Made by a program: the position numbers and the translations under genes | Shown: piece by piece, positions 1 through 7,953 of the stretch | Layout of the letters: every line of letters begins with the position of its first letter | Position numbering within the stretch: position 1 is the first letter of the stretch | Assembly (NCBI GenBank): GCA_937907605.1 | Contig: CALCYI010000061.1 | Span: forward strand, 1 to 49,483 | From: an uncultured Clostridia bacterium | Lineage (GTDB): Bacteria > Bacillota > Clostridia > Oscillospirales > Acutalibacteraceae | Direction: 5' to 3' | DNA length: 49,483 bases | Notes under the pieces: generated by a model | Databases searched by the model: none | What the model saw: only the letters and a program-made list of their open reading frames with translations | Told to the model about the DNA's origin: nothing

Positions 1-1480
1 CAAGGTCGTTATTCTTATTGTACATATCCTTCACGGGATCGGATAGCACGGGGTCATAGTTTTCCGCGATAATTTCGAGCGAGGTTCCCTCCTCGTTATC
101 GTTATTGCTGAAGAAATTGAGTAAGAACTCCTCCTCTTCGGGCGTAACCTCGTCCTTGTGCTCGGATATAAACCTTGCAGTCTGATTAATCGGAACGGCG
201 AGCATCTCCCTTGAGCTTCCCTTTGAAATATGAAGCGCGGGATAGATAACCATACCGAAGCCGACGACAACGACTAAAATTGTCGCAAGCATAACAGACG
301 CGGTTTTAAGCATTCTCGCTTTGTCCCTGCGCATAAAGATAACGAAGCATATCATTACAAGAAACAGTACATAAACGACGTTATTCCTCGTAAGCGCAAA
401 CAGTAGCATTACGATAAAGTACGCCGCAATTCGCTTTGTGCTTATCTTCTTAACGGTGAGCATTTCATACGTCATTACGAACGCAAGCACCATAAACGCA
501 CAGTGGATGGTATCCTTGATTACCGTCATTCCGTACACGGGGAACAGCGGGTTAATCGCAAAGAATACGTAGGTCGGAATTAAAAGTTTCTGCCTTGCGC
601 CGTAACGCTTAAGCGTTGAAATAAGGTAACCGAGCGCAAGCGAAAGCAATACCGATTGACCTATGCACAAAAGCTCAAACGCCCAGTCATAAGAGCCGAT
701 AAGCTCGGCAAATTTAATAGTATATTTAAGTATGTAAGTATATATTACGGGGTGATGAGTATTAATAATCACGTTCGGGTCAACGAGGTTAATACCCATA
801 GCCGTCCAGGAGCGCAGCGGGTCGTTAATCGCCTGCGCCATCTGGTCCTTTGCGTCGGGCGAGAAGCAGCCCGGGAAAAGGAGGAGAAAATACGGTGACC
901 AGAACACGAAGAGAACGGCAGCGTTAATAATAACGTCCTTTTTGAAGTTAAACGGTTTTCTCAGGCTCTCCCTTTTTTGCACCGTCAAAGTGTGGTACGA
1001 AAGGAAGCACAAAACCGAATAGATTAGCATACCGAAGCCCGCAATTTTAATAACCGAAAGCACCACGGCACCATAGCCGCCGAAAAGATAATTCCAGTTG
1101 TTTAAAGCGTCATAGCTCTTGCACAGTATGGTGATAAACGGAATCAGCGCTGAAAGGAAAACCGCAAGTCCCCTCTCCCGTTTCGTTCCGTTATACTTAG
1201 GCGTTTTTGAATAAAGAATATATATTGCGACGAGCAGTATAAGCGATAAAAAGTCAAACTCAGTAAGGGCGCGTCTTACGTGAAGATACTCCCTTCCTAT
1301 CGGCATATGCGCAAGGCGCTTTTTTGCAAGCTTTTTCGTAAGCTCGTATTTTGAGGAGTCAAGATACCAGTACATTGTGGTAACCGTGGACATCAGCACC
1401 CACAGAAGCTTCTTTAAATACGGCTTGCACTTTGCCGCATATTCTTTTATAAAGTCAATTATTTTACTCTCTCTTTTCAT
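1..1480 (-). CDS. DUF6020-like polytopic membrane protein, 3' end outside window
   Basis: An open frame runs from an ATG at 1478-1480 to the window edge (about 493 codons) with no stop, so the C terminus is missing. The protein starts with a basic cytoplasmic stretch and then shows many hydrophobic segments separated by short loops. A loop with FPGCFSPDAKDQ followed by INTHHPVIYTY resembles the first extracytoplasmic loop of integral-membrane glycosyltransferase-like proteins of the DUF6020 type. The visible C-terminal part is a soluble loop rich in Glu and Asp. It lies 9 bases downstream of the GPH symporter gene on the same strand, so it may be the last gene of that operon. Family assignment is from general resemblance; the function (perhaps transfer of a sugar to a surface polymer) is inference. 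Confidence 0.65.
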   Translation of the reverse strand, partial: MKRESKIIDFIKEYAAKCKPYLKKLLWVLMSTVTTMYWYLDSSKYELTKKLAKKRLAHMPIGREYLHVRRALTEFDFLSLILLVAIYILYSKTPKYNGTKRERGLAVFLSALIPFITILCKSYDALNNWNYLFGGYGAVVLSVIKIAGFGMLIYSVLCFLSYHTLTVQKRESLRKPFNFKKDVIINAAVLFVFWSPYFLLLFPGCFSPDAKDQMAQAINDPLRSWTAMGINLVDPNVIINTHHPVIYTYILKYTIKFAELIGSYDWAFELLCIGQSVLLSLALGYLISTLKRYGARQKLLIPTYVFFAINPLFPVYGMTVIKDTIHCAFMVLAFVMTYEMLTVKKISTKRIAAYFIVMLLFALTRNNVVYVLFLVMICFVIFMRRDKARMLKTASVMLATILVVVVGFGMVIYPALHISKGSSREMLAVPINQTARFISEHKDEVTPEEEEFLLNFFSNNDNEEGTSLEIIAENYDPVLSDPVKDMYNKNNDL

Positions 1481-1489
1481 AAAGACCTC

Positions 1490-2929
1490 TTATTCCGTCT
1501 TTTCTCTCCTTGCTGCAAGTGCAGTTGAGATATTCGCCTTCTTTTCGCCCACGATGTCGTATTTAAGCATCGGGAAAACGGAAAGCAGCGCAAGAATACC
1601 CGGAAGCGCGGTATACGCGAAGAAAATTATATCCTTTGTGCCGTTACTGAAAGCACCCGTATCAATCGAATCATAGTAGCCGGAAATCTGAACGAAGATA
1701 AGACCTACCGCAGTTCCGAGCGCAAGGCAAACCTTAATGGTAAGCGTGAGTATAGAATAAGCCGCACCCTCCATACGCTTGCCCGTTTCGTATTCATAGT
1801 AGTCAACGCAGTCGGCGGTCATAATCATAGGCATAAGCGTTACCGCGCCGAACTGTAAGCCGATTAAGAACAACGACAGATAGAACAGTACCGTAAGCAG
1901 CATATTGTCGGGATTTTTGAACCAGAAATGACCTACCGCAAAGGAAAAGATTGAAGCGGCAAAGCCGTATACGGAAAGGAGTATGTACGCCCTTCTCTCA
2001 TTAAGCTTTTTAATAAGCAGCGGACAAAGCGCCATAGATATCATGGAGCCGATAGCGGTAACAATACCGAGCACCGCTACGAGATTCTGTGAGCCAAGCA
2101 GAACGTTAGCAGCCTGTACCTGAATACCCATAGCCATCTGACGTCCGAAGCCGAGAAAATAGGATACTATAACGAGCATTAAGGGCTTGTTGTCCTTAAG
2201 CGCCGCGAGCATATCCTTAGTAGTTATCTTCTCGCTTGCCTCGGTTATTACCCTCTCCTTATTCACTATCGGAATAAGCGCAAAGAGCGCGCAGCCGAGC
2301 ACGGCGGTAAGCACTGCAACCCAGAAATACTCGCTTGCAATCATCGGGGTATCCGTATCGCCCTCAAAGCCGAATACCTGAGAGCCGTTCGGAATAATAA
2401 GGCATACTATCGGTACGATAACCACGCAGGCGGAAAAGCCTATCTGTTTTGCGGTATTTGAAATTGAAACGACGTTGGTTCTCTCGGTCGGGTTAGGCGT
2501 AAGGGACGCGGCGATACCCTGCGAGGGAACGTCGCCCATGGTCATCGCTATCGACCAGATAAGATACGTAACGAAAATCCAGACGTATGTAAGCGTCTGA
2601 TTATTCTTAAACGGTACGTCAATAAAGATTACCGCGGTAAAAACGAGAAGCGGTACGATTGAATAAACGATCATACTCTTAAACTTGCCAAGCTTGCTCC
2701 TTGAACGGTCAACAAGACTGCCTACGATTGGGTCGGCAACCGCGGAAACTATCTTCGCAACGAGAATAAGTATCGCAACGACTATAACGTTTGCCTTCAG
2801 TATCGAGCCATCAAATTCAGCCTGGTATGAATTGAGAAGTCCCACTATCGCCTGAAAGCCGAAAAGCCCAAGCGAATAAGCAAGAATTTCCTTAACCTTT
2901 AAGTGTTTAACCTTCGTAATATCTTCCAT
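1490..2929 (-). CDS. GPH-family (MFS) cation symporter
   Basis: A 479-residue polytopic protein of the glycoside-pentoside-hexuronide:cation symporter family, which moves sugars or other small solutes with Na+ or H+. The diagnostic loop between helices 2 and 3 is present (DPIVGSLVDRSRSKLGKFK), as is the mid-protein signature around DCVDYYEYETGKRMEG seen in this branch. About 12 membrane segments can be counted. A start at 2971 is open but would overlap the upstream SDR by 32 bases; the ATG at 2927-2929 has AAGGTG six bases upstream and is preferred. It follows the SDR gene by 10 bases, so the two are almost certainly co-transcribed, and the substrate may be that enzyme's substrate or product. 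The substrate cannot be read from sequence. Confidence 0.85.
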   Translation of the reverse strand: MEDITKVKHLKVKEILAYSLGLFGFQAIVGLLNSYQAEFDGSILKANVIVVAILILVAKIVSAVADPIVGSLVDRSRSKLGKFKSMIVYSIVPLLVFTAVIFIDVPFKNNQTLTYVWIFVTYLIWSIAMTMGDVPSQGIAASLTPNPTERTNVVSISNTAKQIGFSACVVIVPIVCLIIPNGSQVFGFEGDTDTPMIASEYFWVAVLTAVLGCALFALIPIVNKERVITEASEKITTKDMLAALKDNKPLMLVIVSYFLGFGRQMAMGIQVQAANVLLGSQNLVAVLGIVTAIGSMISMALCPLLIKKLNERRAYILLSVYGFAASIFSFAVGHFWFKNPDNMLLTVLFYLSLFLIGLQFGAVTLMPMIMTADCVDYYEYETGKRMEGAAYSILTLTIKVCLALGTAVGLIFVQISGYYDSIDTGAFSNGTKDIIFFAYTALPGILALLSVFPMLKYDIVGEKKANISTALAARREKTE

Positions 2930-2939
2930 ACTTTTCACC

Positions 2940-3782
2940 TTAATCCTTAAATACTTCCTTAAAGATTTCAACGTTTGCCAGCTTCATTACGGAGCTGAAA
3001 AGCTTTGAGCCGTAAACGGGCATAAGGCGGTTAAAGGTTGACATAGCGTGTGCGTCAAAGCCCCTTACCTGCATAGGATATTTATACTCTATGCCCCTCA
3101 TAATCATCTTTACCATACGGTCACAGTCGGTGGATACCATATCAATAACCTTCTGTCCCTTATCGGCGGTTGCGCCCTCGCCCTGATTACGGAAAATATC
3201 GGTCTTTGTAAAGCCGGGGCACACGAGGGATACGTACATCTTGCCCGCAAATTCAACCCTTAGTGCCTCAGTAAAGCCCTTGAGCGCAGCCTTTGACGCG
3301 GAGTACATCGAAGTACCCGCAAGGGTCATAAGCGCCGCCGAGGAGTCGATATTAATAACGGCGGGGCTTGAGGATTCAAGCAGCATTGGGAGAAGCGTCT
3401 TTGTCGAATATATACAGGAATAGAAATTAATGTTCATAGCGGCATTAATTTCATCATATGAGTATCTGTCAAATCTTTTGAACTTGGGGAGAATACCCGC
3501 GTTGTTAATAAGAATGTCGGGCTTAACGCCGTCTTTCTTTAACTCCTCGGCAAATTTCTCCCAGTTTTCCTTTACCGATACGTCGAACAGCCTGTATGAA
3601 AACTTATCGCGGTATTCCTCGCCGAGCTCCTCAATGAACTTAAGCATTTTAGGTTCGCTTCTCGCTATGCCGATTACGGTGCAGCCGTGCTTTTTAATAA
3701 GGGTTGCGGCAATACCCGCGCCCATTCCGCCCGAAGCGCCTGTAACAACAGCGGTTTTTGAGTTTAACCAACATTCGCTCAT
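2940..3782 (-). CDS. short-chain dehydrogenase/reductase (SDR)
   Basis: A 280-residue classical SDR that oxidises or reduces an alcohol/ketone with NAD(P)(H). Visible are the cofactor motif TGASGGMGAG (residues 14-23), NNAG (93-96), the catalytic serine near 147-148 and YSASK with Tyr160 and Lys164, then CPGFTKTD. The C-terminal 60 residues extend beyond the minimal fold and are rich in Met and Phe, suggesting a lid over a hydrophobic substrate. The ATG at 3780-3782 has GGAGG eight bases upstream; a TTG start at 3797 would use the ribosome binding site itself as codons and was rejected. It heads an operon with a GPH symporter and is divergent from a TetR gene. Some gut hydroxysteroid dehydrogenases have such neighbours, but the substrate here is unknown. 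Confidence 0.85.
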   Translation of the reverse strand: MSECWLNSKTAVVTGASGGMGAGIAATLIKKHGCTVIGIARSEPKMLKFIEELGEEYRDKFSYRLFDVSVKENWEKFAEELKKDGVKPDILINNAGILPKFKRFDRYSYDEINAAMNINFYSCIYSTKTLLPMLLESSSPAVINIDSSAALMTLAGTSMYSASKAALKGFTEALRVEFAGKMYVSLVCPGFTKTDIFRNQGEGATADKGQKVIDMVSTDCDRMVKMIMRGIEYKYPMQVRGFDAHAMSTFNRLMPVYGSKLFSSVMKLANVEIFKEVFKD

Positions 3783-3817
3783 ATCGTTTTCCTCCAATTT
3801 AATCTACTATTTTTATA

Positions 3818-3846
3818 ATTATACTATAAATAATAAATTATTACAA
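3818..3846 (-). promoter_or_regulatory. predicted sigma-A promoter of the SDR-symporter operon
   Basis: On the minus strand TTGTAA (3841-3846) and TATAAT (3818-3823) are separated by exactly 17 bases. The -10 lies 35 bases upstream of the SDR start codon. The surrounding DNA is very AT-rich and contains several partial dyads that could bind the divergent TetR protein. Confidence 0.6.
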
Positions 3847-3931
3847 TAGGCATTTAATTTAAAAATAATGAACGGTTATTTATAATTATACACGCAAAAT
3901 GTATATGTATGCTAAAACATTCCGAAAATGC

Positions 3932-3960
3932 TTGACAAAAATTCGATTATGTGGTATCAA
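3932..3960 (+). promoter_or_regulatory. predicted promoter of the tetR gene
   Basis: TTGACA (3932-3937) and TATCAA (3955-3960) are 17 bases apart and lie 44 bases upstream of the TetR start. With the SDR promoter at 3818-3846 facing the other way, the roughly 220-base interval is a typical divergent, probably autoregulated TetR control region. Confidence 0.6.
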
Positions 3961-4004
3961 TTAGATATTAATAAACAGACTATATGAATACGAGGAGGAA
4001 AAAT

Positions 4005-4535
4005 ATGGATAAGCGAATAGTAAGAACGCGCCTTGCTGTGTTCAATGCGGTTTTCGAGCTTGCGGCTGAAAAAGAGCTTGATAAAATTACTGTTGTAGAG
4101 CTTTGCGAAAAAGCGGGAATAAATAAAAGCACCTTCTATCTTCATTATTCAAGCAAGAACGACTGCCTTCAGAAGTGCTTTGATTTATTTATGGAAAAGA
4201 TTCTTGAATACGGAAAGGATATTGACTATACGGAAATGTCCCTTCATCCCGAGGATACAATTTCAAAAATCCTCGACGCAACGGAAGCAAATCTTGCATA
4301 CGTTGAAAAATTCAGAAATACGGTTATCTACGACCAGGCTATAAAAACCCTTAAGGAAAAGTTTGTACAGGAAATTCTTAAGGCAAACAACCTCAATATC
4401 AACGACAATTACCATGAGGTTGCTAAGGTAACCTTCCTCGTAGGCGGATGCGCGGATATTCTCATTTCCTTCTCCCCGAACTTCAAGCGCGACGAAATAG
4501 AAAAAATTATAGTAAACTGCATAAAGAGAAAATAA
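4005..4535 (+). CDS. TetR/AcrR-family transcriptional regulator
   Basis: A 176-residue one-component repressor. The N-terminal helix-turn-helix (residues about 29-48, including ELCEKAGINKSTFYLHY) is a textbook TetR DNA-binding domain, followed by an all-helical ligand domain of usual length. The ATG at 4005 has GAGGAGG six bases upstream; an earlier ATG at 3984 has no such site. It is divergent from the SDR-symporter operon, so the likely job is ligand-responsive repression of that operon and of itself. The ligand is probably a substrate of the SDR or transporter, by analogy with other TetR/SDR/MFS loci; that is inference. A strong hairpin terminator follows the stop codon. Confidence 0.88.
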   Translation: MDKRIVRTRLAVFNAVFELAAEKELDKITVVELCEKAGINKSTFYLHYSSKNDCLQKCFDLFMEKILEYGKDIDYTEMSLHPEDTISKILDATEANLAYVEKFRNTVIYDQAIKTLKEKFVQEILKANNLNINDNYHEVAKVTFLVGGCADILISFSPNFKRDEIEKIIVNCIKRK

Positions 4536-4566
4536 AAAGAAACCCGCTACGAGCGGGTTTCTTTTT
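4536..4566. terminator. bidirectional intrinsic terminator
   Basis: AACCCGCT (4541-4548), loop ACG and AGCGGGTT (4552-4559) form a perfect stem, extended by an A-rich left flank and a T-rich right flank. It sits between the convergent tetR and the gene ending at 4573, so it can end transcription from both sides. Confidence 0.85.
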
Positions 4567-4572
4567 ATTCAA

Positions 4573-5586
4573 TTATTTACCAAGGTATAAGCCCGAGGTG
4601 TCGATATTGGTATTGTCAACATACCAGCTTCTGCCTATCTTAACGAGATAAACCTCCTGGGTTGCAATAACGCCGCCGTCATCGCTCCAGACTTCAACCT
4701 CTGCCTTGCCTGCCGACGTCATCTCGTCGGAGCAGTCAAGCCTTTCGTATGTGCCGACCATGTCGGATTTACGGCTGTCGGTTTCCTCCTTGGTGAAGAA
4801 AAGCACTTTCTTTTCCTTAGTAATATCCTCAAGTCCGAACTGAGCAGCCTTAGCCTCGCCGCTCTGAGCGACGGGAGTAATTCTCTCCTTGAAGCCCGCG
4901 ATATACGCTTTAGCTTCCTCCTCGGAAAGCTCGTCGAAGGACTTAACGCTTACGGTCAGTTTATAATCCTTGCCAAACATTTCCTGATACTTTCCGTCCT
5001 TAGCTTCCTTAAGGACGGTTTTATTATCGGCAGCAAGCACCTGCTCGTTACCCCTCAGGCTTTCGCCGTAGGTATCAACGTTTGCTTCAAGCGCGCCGAA
5101 CATATAGTCATAATCAAGGTAATCGTCGCCGTAAACCTCGTGTCTGACCTCCTTGAGCTTTGCAAAATAGCTCATAAAGAAGGTTTCATAATCGTCCCAG
5201 CCTACCGTGTTTACAAGCTCTACGTAATAATCGTACATAGTGTTGTAAACCGTGTCGATAGCCTTCTGCTCCTCGGCGGTACCCGTACCTACGAAGTCCG
5301 CCTGCTTTACGTCGTCACCGTCGTTACGGAAGGAAACCATCTGTGTTCTGCGGATGAAATCGCCGTACTTAATCTTCTGATTTTCGGAGAGAAGAGTATT
5401 CTTATATGCATTGTAGCCGTCGCCCGTCTGAACTATCGTGTCAACGTACTGAGCGGCAACCTTTTCGGGAGAAAAGGCGGTGTATCTTGTGGTATAAGCA
5501 AATACGGTCAGCGAAGCCAGTACAACAGCCATAATCACGCCGACTATTACAGCGTATAACCCTGCTTTAAATTCTTTTTTAGCCAT
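4573..5586 (-). CDS. membrane-anchored extracytoplasmic protein of unknown function
   Basis: A 337-residue protein with a short basic start (MAKKEFK), one strong hydrophobic segment (residues about 8-31) and then a long hydrophilic, acidic domain with many Tyr, Asp and Glu. No lipobox cysteine is present, so it is probably held by an uncleaved N-terminal anchor and faces outward. I recognise no catalytic motif. The C-terminal 50 residues (WSDDGGVIATQEVYLVKIGRSWYVD) have the beta-rich look of an NTF2-like or lipoprotein-type small domain, but this is weak. AAGGAGG lies just upstream of the ATG. It follows a GPH symporter by 12 bases on the same strand and is probably co-transcribed, so a role as a transporter partner is possible but unproven. 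Confidence 0.7.
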   Translation of the reverse strand: MAKKEFKAGLYAVIVGVIMAVVLASLTVFAYTTRYTAFSPEKVAAQYVDTIVQTGDGYNAYKNTLLSENQKIKYGDFIRRTQMVSFRNDGDDVKQADFVGTGTAEEQKAIDTVYNTMYDYYVELVNTVGWDDYETFFMSYFAKLKEVRHEVYGDDYLDYDYMFGALEANVDTYGESLRGNEQVLAADNKTVLKEAKDGKYQEMFGKDYKLTVSVKSFDELSEEEAKAYIAGFKERITPVAQSGEAKAAQFGLEDITKEKKVLFFTKEETDSRKSDMVGTYERLDCSDEMTSAGKAEVEVWSDDGGVIATQEVYLVKIGRSWYVDNTNIDTSGLYLGK

Positions 5587-5598
5587 TTCTACCCCTCC

Positions 5599-7137
5599 TT
5601 ACTCTGCAGCTGCTTCGGGGGCAGCTTCGTCAGTCTCCGCTTCCTCGGTACCTGCTGCGGCTCTTCTTTCGGCAAGAGCGGCGGTGATTCTTTCCTTCTT
5701 CTCGCCTACCATATCGTAGAAGAGAATCGGAACGAACTGGAACACAACGAAGATAGCGGGAATAATTGTATAAATCGCAAGGAACTTATTAAGAGTACCG
5801 TCAGTCTGGTTAGCGTATGCTATATTCTGGCTTGTTGAGAACTGATAGCCCGACCAGGTGTAAACGAGGGTAGGAGCAAGCCACTTTGTAAGAGCCGACG
5901 CAATCTTTGAGAACAGACCGTAGCCTGCGTATGCAAGTCCCTCCTGACGCTTGCCCGTCTTATATTCCATTTCGTCAACGCAGTCCGCAATCATAATATT
6001 CGGCGTAACGTTAGTATTACCGTGCTGAATACCGCAGAAGAAGTTGAGAATAAGGAACGGAACGATAAGGCTGCTGTTAAAGCCGATACCTCTTGATACG
6101 AAGTAAAGAATGGCCATCGAGGAAGCGCCGTAGCAGCAGAAGAGGATAAACGTCTTTTTAGTCGAGAACTTCTTAAGCGCGAAGTTAACGAGAAGCGTAC
6201 CTACCGCGGTACCGATACCCATCGGGAGCATAAGCGCAAGCTTTAAGCCCTTTGAGCCGAGAAGGTAAACCGCTATGTAAAGGGATACCGTACCGTACAC
6301 GCCGCGTCCGAAGCCGCAGAGCTTGGTAAGGGATACCATAAGCAGATTCTTGTTTGTGAAAACAAGCTTGATACTCTCAATAAGCGAAACCTTTTCGGTA
6401 GTGTAGGGAACGCGCTCCTTGTTGTTCGCAAAGAATATCATTACGAAGATAATCATACCGAGCGCGCAGACAGCGGTCGAGATGATAAGGTCAAGTCCCT
6501 GTCCCTCAGCGTTCTTATACTGCTGCTGTCCCATAAGCGCCTTCATAATAAGCGGTACTACGATAATTACTACCTGACCGCCCGACTGTCCTACGCTGCG
6601 CAGGAAGGAGGCAATTGATATTGCGCTCGAACGCTCCGAAGGATTCGGAGAACAGAGCGCTCCGAAGCAGTTTGCGGGGCTCTCAACCGCACAGGAAACC
6701 GCAGTATAAAGCGAATAAATAACGAACATCCATATCGTCGCAACGGTGAACGAGCTCGTATTCGGAGCTACGAAAACAAGCATTGCAACGAGCGCAAACG
6801 GAATTGCGCCGAAGCCAACCCAGGGCTTAACCTTGCCGAGCTTTGTTTTCGTTCTGTCAACCAGGATACCGATAACGAGCTCACAGACTGCGCCTACAAT
6901 GCCCGCAACGCCGAATACCGAGGATACCACGGTAGCAAGCTGAGCAGGGTCAAAGCCCTTGCCCTTGAACGCAAAGTCGGCGAAGAAGGTCATGGTATAG
7001 TCCGGCATCCAGCCCGAAAGCAGCGCAACGCCGAAGAGTCCTATACCGAAGGTGACAATCTCAGATGGCTTCATATACTTCTTTTCCGCAGGAGCTGCAT
7101 TTACTTCAGCAACGGCTGCGGCCTTTTTCTTTGCCAT
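5599..7137 (-). CDS. GPH-family (MFS) cation symporter
   Basis: A 512-residue polytopic transporter paralogous to the one at 1490-2929, with the family signature VIGILVDRTKTKLGKVKPW after helix 2 and ADCVDEMEYKTGKRQEG in the second half. The ends are unusual: a Lys/Ala-rich N terminus (MAKKKAAAVAEVNAAPAEKK) and an Ala/Glu-rich C-terminal tail of about 30 residues, both cytoplasmic and probably disordered. The start has AAGGGG upstream and a good promoter lies at 7171-7199. The gene is followed by the anchored protein at 4573-5586. The solute is unknown. Confidence 0.85.
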   Translation of the reverse strand: MAKKKAAAVAEVNAAPAEKKYMKPSEIVTFGIGLFGVALLSGWMPDYTMTFFADFAFKGKGFDPAQLATVVSSVFGVAGIVGAVCELVIGILVDRTKTKLGKVKPWVGFGAIPFALVAMLVFVAPNTSSFTVATIWMFVIYSLYTAVSCAVESPANCFGALCSPNPSERSSAISIASFLRSVGQSGGQVVIIVVPLIMKALMGQQQYKNAEGQGLDLIISTAVCALGMIIFVMIFFANNKERVPYTTEKVSLIESIKLVFTNKNLLMVSLTKLCGFGRGVYGTVSLYIAVYLLGSKGLKLALMLPMGIGTAVGTLLVNFALKKFSTKKTFILFCCYGASSMAILYFVSRGIGFNSSLIVPFLILNFFCGIQHGNTNVTPNIMIADCVDEMEYKTGKRQEGLAYAGYGLFSKIASALTKWLAPTLVYTWSGYQFSTSQNIAYANQTDGTLNKFLAIYTIIPAIFVVFQFVPILFYDMVGEKKERITAALAERRAAAGTEEAETDEAAPEAAAE

Positions 7138-7170
7138 AAAGAAAACCCCTTTTCAAAATATTTTCAATTA

Positions 7171-7199
7171 ATTATAACAAGTTTTCACTCATTATACAA
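7171..7199 (-). promoter_or_regulatory. predicted promoter of the second GPH symporter operon
   Basis: On the minus strand TTGTAT (7194-7199) and TATAAT (7171-7176) are 17 bases apart, with a TG one base before the -10 (extended -10). It is 34 bases upstream of the symporter start. Confidence 0.6.
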
Positions 7200-7212
7200 T
7201 ATAAAAAATAAA

Positions 7213-7271
7213 AAAAAGACAGGCAAAGCCCGCCTTAATTCCGAATTACGCATTCCGAATTCCGAATTATT
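7213..7271 (-). terminator. pduL terminator with short ATTCCGAAT repeats
   Basis: Read on the minus strand, AGGC-loop-GCCT followed by GTC and a run of T forms a weak terminator after pduL. The part nearest the stop (about 7236-7271) holds three overlapping copies of ATTCCGAAT, a short palindromic repeat. The same kind of compact palindrome clusters occurs in other gaps in this window. Confidence 0.5.
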
Positions 7272-7845
7272 TAATGATTGTTCCCATAGTGTTGGGCTTC
7301 ATACCCGCGGCATTAGCCTCGTCGGTGTCGATATGCATTGCAAGCGCATACTTAGGAGATACGCGAACAACAACATCGCCGAAAACAAGGCTTCTCTCGT
7401 TAGCAGTCGGAATTTCAACGGATACGATTTCGCCGTTTTCAAGTCCGAGCGCCTGAGCGTCCTCGGGAGTAGCGTGGATATGACGCTTTGCAGCAATAAC
7501 GCCCTTTTCGATTTCAACCTCGCCGCACGGACCCACGAGCTTGCAAACGCCCGTACCCTCAAGGTCGCCCGATTCCCTTACGGGAGCAACAACGCCGATT
7601 GAACGAGCATCGGTGAGAGATAATTCAACCTGAGTTTCAGGTCTTACGGGACCTAAAATAGAAACTGCGGGGAATTCGCCCTTCGTGCCGATTACTCTTA
7701 CTCTCTCGTCGCAGGCGAACTGACCGGGCTGAGAGAGCCATTTCTTAACGGTGAGCTCATAGCCCTTGCCGAAAAGAGTTTCAAGGTCTGTCTGAGATAC
7801 GTGTACATGACGTGCGGAAATTTCAACTAATACCTGATTTGCCAT
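7267..7845 (-). CDS. pduL: phosphate propanoyltransferase (PduL-type phosphotransacylase)
   Basis: A 192-residue PduL, which interconverts acyl-CoA plus phosphate with acyl phosphate plus CoA using zinc. The conserved histidines are visible: HVH (His13, His15), RHIH (His122, His124) and His171 in MHIDTDEANAAG, with GPVRPETQVE in between. The N terminus lacks the extra helix that targets PduL to microcompartments and no shell genes are nearby, so it probably acts in the cytosol, standing in for Pta in acetate or propionate formation with an acetate kinase encoded elsewhere. GGAGG lies seven bases before the ATG. Its promoter is back to back with that of the UDG gene. Confidence 0.9.
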   Translation of the reverse strand: MANQVLVEISARHVHVSQTDLETLFGKGYELTVKKWLSQPGQFACDERVRVIGTKGEFPAVSILGPVRPETQVELSLTDARSIGVVAPVRESGDLEGTGVCKLVGPCGEVEIEKGVIAAKRHIHATPEDAQALGLENGEIVSVEIPTANERSLVFGDVVVRVSPKYALAMHIDTDEANAAGMKPNTMGTIIK

Positions 7846-7877
7846 AATTCTTCCTCCAAAATAATTTTACCGAGGAT

Positions 7878-7906
7878 ATTTTAATACAAATCTCATTGTT
7901 TTTCAA
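7878..7906 (-). promoter_or_regulatory. predicted pduL promoter
   Basis: On the minus strand TTGAAA (7901-7906) and TAAAAT (7878-7883) are 17 bases apart. Its -35 box touches the -35 box of the oppositely oriented UDG promoter at base 7901. Confidence 0.55.
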
Positions 7907-7924
7907 CCATAAATTTGTTATTAT
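7896..7924 (+). promoter_or_regulatory. predicted UDG promoter
   Basis: TTGTTT (7896-7901) and TATTAT (7919-7924) are 17 bases apart, 29 bases upstream of the UDG start codon. The -35 box abuts that of the divergent pduL promoter. Confidence 0.5.
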
Positions 7925-7953
7925 ATAAATAACTTGAGGTGCGAGGTGTAATT

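Noticed and set aside
2930..2971. Longer N terminus of the first GPH symporter
   Set aside because: It would overlap the SDR end by 32 bases and lacks a ribosome binding site; the ATG at 2929 has AAGGTG.
3783..3797. TTG start for the SDR five codons upstream
   Set aside because: The extension reads through the GGAGG site that serves the ATG at 3782.
7267..7845. PduL as sign of a bacterial microcompartment
   Set aside because: No shell, aldehyde dehydrogenase or diol dehydratase genes are in the window and there is no targeting extension.
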